Assembly (NCBI RefSeq): GCF_019704555.1
Contig: NZ_AP024745.1
Coordinates: 1-64,000, forward strand
DNA: 64,000 bases
Reading direction: 5' to 3'
From: Actinoplanes sp. L3-i22
GTDB lineage: Bacteria > Actinomycetota > Actinomycetes > Mycobacteriales > Micromonosporaceae
The notes under the pieces are model-generated. The model was not told the origin of the DNA. It did not search any database and saw only the letters and a program-made list of their open reading frames with translations. Positions 11,844 to 19,998 of this stretch are shown in pieces. Position numbers and translations under genes: made by a program. How positions within the stretch are numbered: the first letter of the stretch is position 1; every line of letters begins with the position of its first letter.

Positions 11844-14357
11844 GTGACTGACATTCCCGAACCCCCTGACGGCGACGCGATCCCGGAGGCGCCCGGCGGC
11901 GGCGTGAGCCAGCGCGTCGAGCCGGTGGGTCTCGAGGTCGAGATGCAGCGGTCGTACCTCGACTACGCGATGAGCGTCATCGTCGGGCGAGCCCTGCCCG
12001 ACGTCCGTGACGGCCTGAAGCCGGTACACCGCAAGATCCTTTATGCGATGTACGACGCCGGCTTCCGGCCCGATCGTGGGTACGTCAAGTGCGCGCGCGT
12101 CGTCGGTGACGTGATGGGCAACTACCACCCGCACGGCGACTCGTCGATCTACGACGCCCTGGTCCGGATGGGCCAGCCGTGGTCGCTGCGGTACCCGCTG
12201 ATCGACGGCAACGGCAACTTCGGCTCGCCGGGTAACGACCCGCCGGCGGCCATGCGGTACACCGAGTCGAAGCTGTCCGCGCTGGCGATGGAGATGCTGC
12301 GGGACATCGACGAGGACACCGTCGACATGCAGGACAACTACGACGGGCGGACCCGGGAGCCCACGATCCTGCCGGCTCGGTTCCCGAACCTGCTGGTCAA
12401 CGGTTCCGAGGGCATCGCGGTCGGCATGGCGACCAAGATCCCGCCGCACAACCTGCGGGAGATCGCGGCCGCCGTCCAGTGGGCCTTGGACAACATCGAC
12501 GCCGACGAGGCGACCACGCTCGAGGCGCTGCTCGAGATCGTCAAGGGGCCGGACTTCCCGACCTACGGCCTGATCGTGGGGCAGCAGGCGATCCAGGACG
12601 CGTACCGGACCGGGCGCGGCTCGATCCGGATGCGCGCGGTGGTCGAGGTCGAGGAGGACCAGCGCGGCCGCCCCTGTCTCGTGGTGACCGAGCTGCCCTA
12701 CCAGGTGAACCCGGACAACCTGGCCGAGCGGGTCGCGGAGCTGGTCAAGGAGGGCAAGCTCACCGGGATCGCCGACATCCGGGACGAGTCCTCCGGCCGT
12801 ACCGGCATGCGGTTGATCCTGGTCCTGAAGCGCGACGCGGTCGCCAAGGTGGTGCTGAACAACCTCTACAAGCACACCCAGCTGCAGGAGACCTTCGGCG
12901 CCAACATGCTGGCGCTGGTCGACGGGGTGCCGCGGACGCTGAACCTGGCGCAGTTCATCCGGTACTACGTCGAGCACCAGATCGAGGTCATCCGCCGGCG
13001 GACCGCGTACCGCCTGCGCAAGGCCGAGGAGCGCGCGCACATCCTGCGCGGTCTGGGCAAGGCGCTGGACATGCTCGACGAGGTTATCGCCCTGATCCGG
13101 CGGTCGCCGACGGTGGAGGACTCCCGCCAGGGCCTGATGACGTTGCTCGACGTCGACGAGATCCAGGCCACCGCGATCCTCGACATGCAGCTGCGCCGCC
13201 TGGCCGCCCTGGAGCGGCAGCGGATCATCGACGAGCTGGCGAAGATCGAGCTCGAGATCGCCGACTTCAAGGACATTCTCGCGAAGCCGGAACGGCAGCG
13301 GGCGATCATCTCCGAGGAACTCGGCGAGATCGTGCAGAAGTTCGGGAACGACCGGCGTACCCAGATCATCCCGTTCGACGGCGAGGTCTCCATGGAGGAC
13401 CTCATCGCGCGCGAGGACGTTGTGGTGACCATCACACGAACTGGTTACGCCAAGCGCACCAAGGTCGACATGTATCGATCGCAGAAGCGCGGTGGCAAGG
13501 GCGTGAGCGGCGCAACCCTGCGCCAGGACGACATCGTCTCGCACTTCTACGTGATCTCCACGCACGACTGGATGCTGTTCTTCACGAACAAGGGCCGGGT
13601 CTATCGGGCGAAGGCGTACGAGCTGCCCGAGGCGAACCGCACGGCCAAGGGGCAGCACGTCGCGAACCTGCTGGCGTTCCAGCCGGACGAGCAGATCGCC
13701 CAGGTCATCCAGATCCCGAATTACCAGGTCGCGCCCTACCTTGTGCTCGCCACTAAGAATGGTCTGGTGAAGAAGACCCGCCTCGACGAATTTGACTCCA
13801 ACCGCAGCGGTGGCATCATCGCCATCAACCTGCGGGAGGATGACGAATTGGTGGGCGCGGCGCTGGTGGCACCGGAGGACGATCTCCTCCTCGTGTCCAA
13901 GCACGCCCAGGCCATCCGGTTCAACGCGACCGACGACGCGCTGCGGCCGATGGGCCGGGCGACGTCCGGCGTGATCGGCATGCGCTTCGGCGACAACGAC
14001 GAGCTGCTTGCCATGGAAGTGGTGGTCCCCGACATGGATGTGTTGGTCGCCACCAATGGTGGGTATGCGAAGCGGACACCGATCGAGGAATATCCGGTGC
14101 AGGGTCGTGGCGGCAAGGGGGTGCTCACCGCGAAGATCACCGAACGTCGTGGTGGACTTGTCGGCGCTCTGGTGATCAGCCCGGAGGATGAACTGTTTGC
14201 CATCACCAGCAATGGTGGTGTCATCCGGACTCCCGTGAAGCCTGTACGGCGCACACGGGATCGGAACACAATGGGGGTCAAGCTGATGGACCTCCCTGAA
14301 GGTGTAACCATCGTGGCGCTTGCTCGCAATGCCGACGAGCCTGACGAACAGGACTAG
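11844..14357 (+). CDS. gyrA: DNA gyrase subunit A
   Basis: 837 aa; GTG start with GTAAGGG about 6 nt upstream. GyrA is the DNA cleavage-rejoining subunit. The catalytic tyrosine is Tyr139 in AAMRYTES. The quinolone-resistance region reads [15 protein letters not shown] with Ser100 and Asp104, the susceptible-type residues at the E. coli 83/87 positions. The coiled-coil/tower is followed by a beta-pinwheel C-terminal domain with GyrA-box-like QKRGGKG (near residue 548) and further degenerate repeats. No intein is present. The DUF3566 gene follows almost at once. Confidence 0.97.
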   Translation: MTDIPEPPDGDAIPEAPGGGVSQRVEPVGLEVEMQRSYLDYAMSVIVGRALPDVRDGLKPVHRKILYAMYDAGFRPDRGYVKCARVVGDVMGNYHPHGDSSIYDALVRMGQPWSLRYPLIDGNGNFGSPGNDPPAAMRYTESKLSALAMEMLRDIDEDTVDMQDNYDGRTREPTILPARFPNLLVNGSEGIAVGMATKIPPHNLREIAAAVQWALDNIDADEATTLEALLEIVKGPDFPTYGLIVGQQAIQDAYRTGRGSIRMRAVVEVEEDQRGRPCLVVTELPYQVNPDNLAERVAELVKEGKLTGIADIRDESSGRTGMRLILVLKRDAVAKVVLNNLYKHTQLQETFGANMLALVDGVPRTLNLAQFIRYYVEHQIEVIRRRTAYRLRKAEERAHILRGLGKALDMLDEVIALIRRSPTVEDSRQGLMTLLDVDEIQATAILDMQLRRLAALERQRIIDELAKIELEIADFKDILAKPERQRAIISEELGEIVQKFGNDRRTQIIPFDGEVSMEDLIAREDVVVTITRTGYAKRTKVDMYRSQKRGGKGVSGATLRQDDIVSHFYVISTHDWMLFFTNKGRVYRAKAYELPEANRTAKGQHVANLLAFQPDEQIAQVIQIPNYQVAPYLVLATKNGLVKKTRLDEFDSNRSGGIIAINLREDDELVGAALVAPEDDLLLVSKHAQAIRFNATDDALRPMGRATSGVIGMRFGDNDELLAMEVVVPDMDVLVATNGGYAKRTPIEEYPVQGRGGKGVLTAKITERRGGLVGALVISPEDELFAITSNGGVIRTPVKPVRRTRDRNTMGVKLMDLPEGVTIVALARNADEPDEQD

Positions 14358-14360
14358 TTG

Positions 14361-15260
14361 ATGCCGGAGACACAGGCGAAGTCGGGGGGCCCCGGGAGCT
14401 CAGCGGCACCGGGCGATGCGGCGAAGAACGACGGCGCCGCAACGCCCGGACGCGAGTCCGCTGGGCGCGCCGCTGTCCCCGCCGATGCCCCGTCCCCGCC
14501 GAAGTTCACCAGGGCGCCGGGCATGGCACCGCCGCCCGGTGAGCCATCCGCTCCCGGGCCGGAGGCCGAGGCCAAGCGCCCCGGCGCGCCGGCCGTGGCC
14601 AAGGCCTCGGCCGCGGTTCCGGTCGTGACCAAGGGCAAGGGCGCCGCGCCCGGAGCCGTCCAGGCGCGTCCTGGGCAGACCTCCGGCACCGTCTCAGGCG
14701 CCGCTGCGCGCCCGGCGGGCAGCGTTCCCTCGGTGACCCCGCCCGGCGCCGCGAAACAGCGCAGCGCGCCTGTCAGCGGGTCGGCCACGCCGGCCGGCCC
14801 GGGTGGCACGTCGGCGGTCGGGGCGGCCCGGGTCTCCGAGGCCGTTCGCTCGGCCCGTTCCACGGTCTCGTCGGCCGCGGCGCGTGGCCCGCGCCGGGCC
14901 CGGCTGAACCTCAAGCGGATCGACCCCTGGTCGGTGATGAAGTTCGCGTTCGCGGTCTCGATCGTGCTCTTCATCGTGGTGGTCGTCGCGACCTCGGTGC
15001 TCTACCTGGCGCTGGACACGATGGGCGTGTGGACCTCGGTCAACGACAGCCTCAAGGAACTGGTCAGCGCCAGCGGCGGGCCGGGCTCGACCGGTGGTGG
15101 CTTCCGGATCACCGCGTGGGGTGTCATCGGCACGTCGATGCTGATCGGCGCCGTCAACGTCGTGCTGTTCACGGCGCTGGCGACGCTCGGCGCGTTCATC
15201 TACAACGTCTGCGCCGACCTGGTGGGTGGCATCGAGCTCACGCTCGCGGAGCGCGACTGA
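14361..15260 (+). CDS. DUF3566 membrane protein
   Basis: 299 aa from the ATG at 14361; an adjacent in-frame TTG at 14358 is possible. The gene begins 3 nt after the gyrA stop, so translation is probably coupled. Residues 1-185 are a Pro/Ala/Gly-rich cytosolic tail. The C-terminal ~110 residues are the DUF3566 domain, with two hydrophobic spans (about 197-218 and 258-280) around an extracellular loop. Family members sit next to gyrA in most actinobacteria; their role is unknown. Confidence 0.88.
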   Translation: MPETQAKSGGPGSSAAPGDAAKNDGAATPGRESAGRAAVPADAPSPPKFTRAPGMAPPPGEPSAPGPEAEAKRPGAPAVAKASAAVPVVTKGKGAAPGAVQARPGQTSGTVSGAAARPAGSVPSVTPPGAAKQRSAPVSGSATPAGPGGTSAVGAARVSEAVRSARSTVSSAAARGPRRARLNLKRIDPWSVMKFAFAVSIVLFIVVVVATSVLYLALDTMGVWTSVNDSLKELVSASGGPGSTGGGFRITAWGVIGTSMLIGAVNVVLFTALATLGAFIYNVCADLVGGIELTLAERD

Positions 15261-15270
15261 CGTCCTGATC

Positions 15271-15308
15271 GGGTTGTGAGCCACCCCCGTTTTGGTGGCT
15301 CGCAACCC
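15271..15308 (+). terminator. Hairpin after the gyrBA-DUF3566 operon
   Basis: A long inverted repeat pairs GGGTTGTGAGCCACC with GGTGGCTCGCAACCC around a short CCGTTTT loop, with one mismatch. It lies 10 bp after the DUF3566 stop and before tRNA-Ile. No strong U-tract is present, as is usual for high-GC actinobacteria. Confidence 0.7.
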
Positions 15309-15336
15309 GATGCGGTAAAGTTCTGTCCGCAGGTGA

Positions 15337-15410
15337 GGGGCTATAGCTCAGTCGGTTAGAGCGCAGAGCTGATAACTCTGAGGTCGATGGTTCGATTCCA
15401 TCTAGCCCCA
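15337..15410 (+). tRNA. tRNA-Ile (GAT anticodon)
   Basis: 74 nt. The acceptor stem GGGGCTA/TAGCCCC is perfect with discriminator A. The anticodon stem CAGAG/CTCTG holds loop CTGATAA, giving anticodon GAT. The TpsiC arm is TTCGATTC. CCA is not encoded. Position downstream of gyrA is conserved. Confidence 0.97.
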
Positions 15411-15510
15411 CGAGCGATCGGGCGATCCCGTCCGCAGAAACGCGGACACGGGTCGCCCATTGTTTTTCTGGTGTTCCGTTACGTCTCCCGTTTCAGAGTG
15501 GGGGTAGCTG

Positions 15511-15639
15511 ATGCTCAAGAAGCTTCTGATCGTGGCGGCCGTGGTCGGTGCTGCTGCGCTGGTGGTCAAGAAGGTCAAGGCCTCCAGTGACGAGCGCGCC
15601 CTGTGGCACGAGGCGACCACCGCTCCCGATCTGCGCTGA
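15511..15639 (+). CDS. DLW-39 family small protein
   Basis: 42 aa. It starts with MLKKLLIVAAVVGAAALVV, an N-terminal membrane-type helix, followed by KKVKAS and an acidic/aromatic tail (DERALWHEAT...). The DLW-39 family consists of ~40-residue proteins encoded between the gyrA-associated tRNAs in actinobacteria. The function is unknown. The ribosome-binding site GTGGGGGTAG is upstream of the ATG. Confidence 0.85.
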   Translation: MLKKLLIVAAVVGAAALVVKKVKASSDERALWHEATTAPDLR

Positions 15640-15649
15640 GGCGTCGTCC

Positions 15650-15725
15650 GGGGCCCTAGCTCAACTGGCAGAGCACCGCCTTTGCAAGGCGGGGGTTAGG
15701 GGTTCAAGTCCCCTGGGCTCCACCA
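15650..15725 (+). tRNA. tRNA-Ala (TGC anticodon)
   Basis: 76 nt including an encoded CCA. The acceptor stem GGGGCCC pairs with GGGCTCC through one G-U pair. The anticodon stem CCGCC/GGCGG holds loop TTTGCAA, giving anticodon TGC. The TpsiC loop is TTCAAGT. Confidence 0.97.
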
Positions 15726-15732
15726 ATCCTCC

Positions 15733-15760
15733 AGCCCTCACCCTTCGGTGAGGGCTTTCG
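15733..15760 (+). terminator. Rho-independent terminator after tRNA-Ala
   Basis: AGCCCTCACC and GGTGAGGGCT form a strong stem around a CTTC loop, followed by TTTCGCGTTTTC. It lies immediately downstream of the tRNA CCA end. Confidence 0.75.
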
Positions 15761-15863
15761 CGTTTTCCGGACTGTTTACGCGTTGCGCTCCAATCAGGAC
15801 AATGCGTCAGCGCATCCTATTCTTTGCGTTACCTTTCGATGAAATTTTTGATCTACTGACGCG

Positions 15864-16436
15864 GTGCGACGGCGGGCTCTCCTGGCGGCGGTGACGTTGG
15901 CGTCATTGGCCGGATGCGGCAGGTCACGGGCGGTTCTGGAGCTCGCGGACAGTGACGAAGGACACCTATGGGCGAAAGCGGACGGGCCGCTCGGGCGGGG
16001 GTTCTGCCTCACGCTCGTGCGCGGGCTGCGCCCGGTCAAGGTGGCGCGGGCGATCGGCGGTAAGAGCCACGAGACGGTCTACTGGGCGCAGCTTGTCGGG
16101 CCCGGGGACGGTGAAGAGGGTGGCGGGCGGTATTTCCTCGGGCTGGCCGGCTTCGACGACTGGACGCTGATCCTGGAGGACGGCGGCGACGGCGGGCTCG
16201 GAATGGACACCGCGATCGTGGGACCGTTGTCCGAAGGGCGTTCCGTGCTGGCGTACCGGGGCGATGCGATGGGACGCGGGAATCGGCGGACCTATCGTGA
16301 CGGGCGACTCGAAACGGACGTGATGGATCACACCTCGACGGCCATTTCGTACCTCGAAGGGCAGATCGGGTTCAAGCTGACCGGGGCGTTGCTCGAGTCG
16401 AAGACATATCTGCTGGTCACCGTTCCGAAGGTGTAG
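15864..16436 (+). CDS. Putative lipoprotein (DUF6461-like)
   Basis: 190 aa, GTG start. The N-terminus MRRRALLAAVTLASLAGC is a lipoprotein signal with lipobox LAGC, so the protein is probably anchored outside the membrane. The segment GFCLTLVRGLRPVKVARAIG and the later FLGLAGFDDWTLILED resemble the DUF6461 family of actinobacteria, whose function is unknown. An AT-rich stretch just upstream (15810-15850) probably holds its promoter. Assignment to DUF6461 is from motif memory and needs a profile search. Confidence 0.7.
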   Translation: MRRRALLAAVTLASLAGCGRSRAVLELADSDEGHLWAKADGPLGRGFCLTLVRGLRPVKVARAIGGKSHETVYWAQLVGPGDGEEGGGRYFLGLAGFDDWTLILEDGGDGGLGMDTAIVGPLSEGRSVLAYRGDAMGRGNRRTYRDGRLETDVMDHTSTAISYLEGQIGFKLTGALLESKTYLLVTVPKV

Positions 16437-16466
16437 CTACGCATTTGCCCGTTCTGCGTCTGCCAG

Positions 16467-16475
16467 TTATCCACA
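16467..16475 (+). promoter_or_regulatory. Isolated DnaA box upstream of the NUDIX gene
   Basis: TTATCCACA, a perfect DnaA box, lies 53 bp before the NUDIX start codon and close to its promoter. Confidence 0.5.
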
Positions 16476-16527
16476 GGGGAATGAAGGAATCCTGCACGCG
16501 GCCATCGCGCCGGTTAGCCTGCGATTC

Positions 16528-16962
16528 GTGAGTGAGCGAAGACGGGCCGCCGCCGTGATCGTGCGGGACGGGCGGGTGCTGATGGTGCATGAGCGCAGCC
16601 GCCGATCCGGTGGCGGCGAATGGTGGACTCTGCCCGGCGGCGGGCTGCAGCCCGGCGAGACGGCTGAGGACGCGGTGCGGCGTGAGGTCTTCGAGGAGAC
16701 CGGGCTGGTGGTCAGCGACCTGCGGTATGTGTTGGAGATGCCGTATCCGTCGGGGATGACCTCGGTGTTCGCGGTCTCCGTCGCCGACGGGGAGCCACGG
16801 GCGGGGCGGGATGACGGGTCCGGGCCGGAGCCGCTCGGGTTGGACTGGTTGCCGGTGCCGGAGCTGCCGATCGAGACCAGTGGGGTGCCGGTGCCGCCGT
16901 TGATGGTGGTGCTGCCGACGATGGGGTCGCCGGTGGAGCGAGCTTCGGCGGTGGATTGGTAG
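16528..16962 (+). CDS. NUDIX hydrolase
   Basis: 144 aa, GTG start. The NUDIX box is intact: GGGLQPGETAEDAVRREV followed by FEETGL, matching GX5EX7REUXEEXGU. It should hydrolyse a nucleoside-diphosphate derivative; the substrate cannot be told. TAGCCT lies 7 nt before the GTG with no Shine-Dalgarno, which suggests a leaderless transcript. A perfect DnaA box lies just upstream. Confidence 0.9.
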   Translation: MSERRRAAAVIVRDGRVLMVHERSRRSGGGEWWTLPGGGLQPGETAEDAVRREVFEETGLVVSDLRYVLEMPYPSGMTSVFAVSVADGEPRAGRDDGSGPEPLGLDWLPVPELPIETSGVPVPPLMVVLPTMGSPVERASAVDW

Positions 16963-16988
16963 AGGCTGCGGCCGGGGTGCGCGGTGGA

Positions 16989-17018
16989 CTTCTCCGGGCT
17001 TCTCCGGGCTTCTCCGGG
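16989..17018. repeat. 10-bp tandem repeat (3 copies)
   Basis: TTCTCCGGGC is repeated three times with one final-base change. It lies in the convergent gap between the NUDIX gene and the membrane-protein gene, just before the 16-bp array. Confidence 0.7.
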
Positions 17019-17041
17019 TCTCGCCAGGGCTGTGAGGCGCC

Positions 17042-17121
17042 GAGGCCGGCTCAGATCGAGGCCGGCTCAGACCGAGGCCGGCTCAGACCGAGGCCGGCTC
17101 AGATCGAGGCCGGCTCAGACC
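17042..17121. repeat. 16-bp tandem repeat (5 copies)
   Basis: GAGGCCGGCTCAGAYC is repeated five times in perfect register; only one position alternates T/C. The TCA inside the last copy is the stop codon of the minus-strand gene ending at 17115. Confidence 0.9.
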
Positions 17122-17561
17122 GAGGTTGACTCGGAGATCGGGGCTGGGGTGGGCAGCGGGGCCGCGATCGTGCGGTGGCGCTCGGCGATGAAGTAGACGA
17201 CCGCCGCGGCGTAGCTGAACGTCAGCAGCAGGCTCAGGACGCGGATCGACGGCGGCGGGAAGGGCAGCGCCGCGATCGAGAGCGAGACGGCCGCCCAGCC
17301 GGCGAGCAGGCCGGTGTTGATCAGGTCGTGGCGTCCCCAGCGGCCGGTGCGGCGGTGGGCCTGGCGCTGGATCTCCACGGTGAAGGCGTGAGACATACCC
17401 AGGGCCAGCAGGGCCAGCAGAATCGTGGCGAAGACGGAGTGCTGGCCGCCGGCGACCGCGGCCATGGCGGTGGCGCCGGTCATCAGGGCCAGGCCACTGA
17501 CGGTTCCGACTCGGGCCTCGCGGCGCTCGGGTGCGTACTCCTCTCCCACAATCTCAGACAT
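17115..17561 (-). CDS. Putative membrane protein
   Basis: 148 aa on the minus strand. About four hydrophobic segments are visible (near 24-40, 43-60, 84-100, 108-126). The N-terminus is acidic/Arg-rich and cytosolic. The product is not recognised. The stop codon lies in the last copy of a 16-bp tandem repeat, so its C-terminus (PTPAPISESTSV) may be set by repeat turnover. Confidence 0.7.
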   Translation of the reverse strand: MSEIVGEEYAPERREARVGTVSGLALMTGATAMAAVAGGQHSVFATILLALLALGMSHAFTVEIQRQAHRRTGRWGRHDLINTGLLAGWAAVSLSIAALPFPPPSIRVLSLLLTFSYAAAVVYFIAERHRTIAAPLPTPAPISESTSV

Positions 17562-17667
17562 TCGGCATGATCCGGCGAAACCTGAGTAGTGGCTGGCGGG
17601 ATGGTGCTTCTGTCCCGCAATGCGTGGCCGGTTGGTGTCCGGTGGTTGCCGGGCGCGGGTTGGGGCG

Positions 17668-18234
17668 ATGATGGCGGGCGTGATGGGAAGCCTGCAGACC
17701 GAATCTGCTCAGTCTCGACCCGATCTGCTCGCGGCGCCGGTGGCCAAGGCGCTCGCGGTGTGGCCGGAGGACGCCCCGGTGGACGTCGATCAGGTGCTGG
17801 TGGCGCCGATCGATGCGAGCCTGGCGGACACCGCGGCGTTCTGCGAGGCGTACGGGGTGACCCTCGCCGAGTCGGCCAACTGCGTGATCGTCGCCGGCCG
17901 GCGGGGTGAGGTCACGAAGTACGCGGCCGTCGTCGTGCTCGCCACGACCCGGGCGGATGTGAACGGCGCGATCCGTCGACACCTCGACGTGCGTAAATGC
18001 AGCTTCGCGCCGATGGATGAGGCGGTGTCCCGGACCGGGATGGAGTACGGCGGGATCACCCCGATCGGGCTGCCCGCCGACTGGCCGATCCTGGTCGACT
18101 CCCGGTTGATCGCCACGCCGCACGTCATCGTGGGATCGGGAGTCCGGCACAGCAAGATCGCGTTGCCCGGCCCGGCGCTCGGAGCGCTCCCGGGTGCCCA
18201 GGTGATCGATGGCCTGGCCAAGGAGATCGGCTGA
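17668..18234 (+). CDS. YbaK/ProX-type aminoacyl-tRNA deacylase
   Basis: About 188 aa from the ATG at 17668; ATGs at 17671 and 17683 are alternatives and no strong ribosome-binding site decides. The domain from about residue 30 onward has the YbaK fold: a conserved Lys in VTKYAAVVVLATTRADVN, then RHLDVRKCSFA and the GGITPIGLP loop. Such free-standing proteins hydrolyse mischarged tRNAs such as Cys- or Ala-tRNA(Pro). prolyl-tRNA synthetase is encoded 2 kb away on the other strand. The gene converges on the FrnE-like gene over a parS-like site. Confidence 0.82.
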   Translation: MMAGVMGSLQTESAQSRPDLLAAPVAKALAVWPEDAPVDVDQVLVAPIDASLADTAAFCEAYGVTLAESANCVIVAGRRGEVTKYAAVVVLATTRADVNGAIRRHLDVRKCSFAPMDEAVSRTGMEYGGITPIGLPADWPILVDSRLIATPHVIVGSGVRHSKIALPGPALGALPGAQVIDGLAKEIG

Positions 18235-18267
18235 CCTGCGGGGCTCCGACCGTAGCCGTCGATCAGT

Positions 18268-18299
18268 GTCTATACCGTTCCACGTGAAACGCTATAGAC
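18268..18299. promoter_or_regulatory. parS: parS-like ParB site within a 32-bp dyad
   Basis: The core GTTCCACGTGAAAC (18277-18290) differs at one base from the actinobacterial parS consensus GTTTCACGTGAAAC. It is embedded in a longer imperfect palindrome running from GTCTATACC to GCTATAGAC. It lies between two convergent genes and overlaps the stop codon of the minus-strand gene. ParB binding is inferred; the dyad may also terminate transcription. Confidence 0.7.
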
Positions 18300-18933
18300 C
18301 GGCGTCGACGGCTTCGCGGCGGGCGATCTCGGTGAACGCGGCCAGCAGCGTCGCGGGTTCCTGGGCGCCCTGGACCATGTACTTTCCGTCGATGAAAAAG
18401 GCCGGGACGCTGGTGATGTTCAGTTCCCGGGCCGCGGCCAGGTCGGTGGTGACCGCGCTGGTGCCGGCGTCCGACTCCAGGTAGGCCCGGGCCGCCGCGG
18501 GGTTCAGCCCGATCGAGCCGGCCACCTCGGCGAGGGCCGGGAGCGAGCCGACGTCGATACCCGCGGCGAAGTGCGCGCGTTGGACGGCGTCCAGCATGTC
18601 GGCCTGACGGTTCTGGGTCGCGGCCCAGGCGATCAGCCGGTGCGCGGCGAACGTGTTGGCCGCGATGGCGCGATCGAAGTCGAGCGTCAGGCCGTCCGCC
18701 GCGGCCAGGGCGGTCACGTGGGCGAGCATCTGGTCGGCCTGCTCCGTGCCGCCGAACTTCTCGGCCATGACCTGCCGGATCGGGAGTGGGCGTGGCACCG
18801 GCGCGGCGTCCAACTGGTACGCGCGGTAGGTGACCGTGACGTCGCCGTCGTACCGGGACAGCGCGATCTCGAGGCGCCGCTTGCCGAGGTAGCACCACGG
18901 GCAGACGACATCGGACCAGACCTGGATGTCCAC
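18292..18933 (-). CDS. DsbA-family oxidoreductase (FrnE-like)
   Basis: 213 aa from the GTG at 18933 (GGAGAAGC ribosome-binding site). The frame upstream of this has no homology. The thioredoxin-fold active site is CPWC at residues 11-14 in SDVVCPWCYLG. The helical insertion and the cis-Pro region SVPAFFIDGKYMVQGAQ complete the FrnE/2-hydroxychromene-isomerase-like fold. No signal peptide is present, so it acts in the cytosol, probably as a dithiol oxidoreductase or isomerase. Confidence 0.9.
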   Translation of the reverse strand: MDIQVWSDVVCPWCYLGKRRLEIALSRYDGDVTVTYRAYQLDAAPVPRPLPIRQVMAEKFGGTEQADQMLAHVTALAAADGLTLDFDRAIAANTFAAHRLIAWAATQNRQADMLDAVQRAHFAAGIDVGSLPALAEVAGSIGLNPAAARAYLESDAGTSAVTTDLAAARELNITSVPAFFIDGKYMVQGAQEPATLLAAFTEIARREAVDAGL

Positions 18934-19061
18934 GCTTCTCCGTTCCGAAGTGAAGGGGTGAAGGGGCGAAGGGAAGGCGGCCGACCTGGGGGCGAGGGGT
19001 GACGGCCCGGGGTGAGCGGGCCGGGCTGGGCGCCGGCTGGCCCGGGTGGTGTGCGGGTGGG

Positions 19062-19490
19062 TCAGCTCAGCTGGTCGGTGATCTGGCGCTTGAGGCGGGC
19101 CAGGATCGCCGTGCCGCCGCGGACCCGGAGCGGGCTGATCGTCTGGCCCAGACCCATCCGGCCGTAGAGATCGTCCGGCACGGCGAGGATCTCGGCCGCG
19201 GTCGAGCCGGCCAGGCCCTCGGCGAGGATGCCGGCGAAGGCGCGGGTGGTCGGCGCTTCCGGCGGGCAGTCGAAGTACGTCACGACGGTGGAGTCCGGCT
19301 GGACCTCGGCCTTGAGGAAGAACGCGGTCTGGCACTCCGGCACCTGCTCCATGCCCTCGTGCCCGGTCAGCTCGGCGGGCAGCGGGGGCACCGCGTCGGA
19401 GAACTCCAGCAGCATCTCCAGGACCACCTCGCGGGGTGCGGAGACGAAGTCCTCAACGATCTCGGCCAGCTTCGGCGGCATATCGGTCAC
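19062..19490 (-). CDS. sufE: SufE-family sulfur acceptor protein
   Basis: 142 aa from the GTG at 19490; an ATG at 19481 is also possible. The conserved N-terminus (PPKLAEIVEDF) begins here. The catalytic Cys53 is in VPECQTAFFLK, the SufE persulfide acceptor site. SufE takes sulfur from a cysteine desulfurase and enhances Fe-S assembly. Actinobacterial copies are often near a rhodanese-type sulfurtransferase; here one is at 22.7 kb on the other strand. Confidence 0.87.
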   Translation of the reverse strand: MTDMPPKLAEIVEDFVSAPREVVLEMLLEFSDAVPPLPAELTGHEGMEQVPECQTAFFLKAEVQPDSTVVTYFDCPPEAPTTRAFAGILAEGLAGSTAAEILAVPDDLYGRMGLGQTISPLRVRGGTAILARLKRQITDQLS

Positions 19491-19578
19491 GAGATCCAAC
19501 CTACGCGTCGATGCCCAGCGCCCGCCCAACAGCCGGGCGTGAGATCAGGCAGCGGCTGTGGTGGGCCGGTGGGATGGG

Positions 19579-19968
19579 TCAGGCGGCGGCTGAGGTGGGG
19601 AGCAGGGCCACGTCGCTCAGGCTCAGTAGGCCGACGACCTGACGGTCGGCGTCGCAGACCAGGAGGCGGCGGACGGCCCGGGACCGCATGGCCTGGACCG
19701 CCTCCTCCACGGTCGCGTTCTGCTCGATCATGATGAGCTCACGGGAGGCGATCGAGCCGAGCGTCGTCGACCCCACCGGCAGACCCTCGGCGATCGCCCG
19801 GACCACGATGTCGCGATCGGTGACGATGCCGGCCATGGTCGGCCCGTGGGTCACCACCACGTCGCCGATCCCCTGGTCGCGCATCGCCTGAGCGGCCTCG
19901 TCGAGCGACGTGTCCGCCGGCAGGTAGACCACCCGCCGGGTCATCGCGTCCGCCACCAGCCTCGCCAT
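19579..19968 (-). CDS. CBS-pair domain protein
   Basis: 129 aa from the ATG at 19968, with AGGAG 8 nt upstream; a GTG at 19977 overlaps that site and is less likely. It consists almost entirely of two CBS motifs (about 5-58 and 70-123), with the typical GIVTDRDI and LSLSDV ends. Such stand-alone pairs sense adenosine nucleotides; the partner is unknown. It lies downstream of proS on the same strand. Confidence 0.88.
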   Translation of the reverse strand: MARLVADAMTRRVVYLPADTSLDEAAQAMRDQGIGDVVVTHGPTMAGIVTDRDIVVRAIAEGLPVGSTTLGSIASRELIMIEQNATVEEAVQAMRSRAVRRLLVCDADRQVVGLLSLSDVALLPTSAAA

Positions 19969-19998
19969 GCCGATCACTCCTGTCCGTCGATACGTCGA

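Noticed and set aside
11844..14357. Quinolone-resistance mutation or intein in gyrA
   Set aside because: Ser100 and Asp104 are the susceptible-type residues and the reading frame is continuous at family length.
17042..17121. Possible CRISPR array
   Set aside because: Units are 16 bp and contiguous with no spacers; there are no cas genes in the window.
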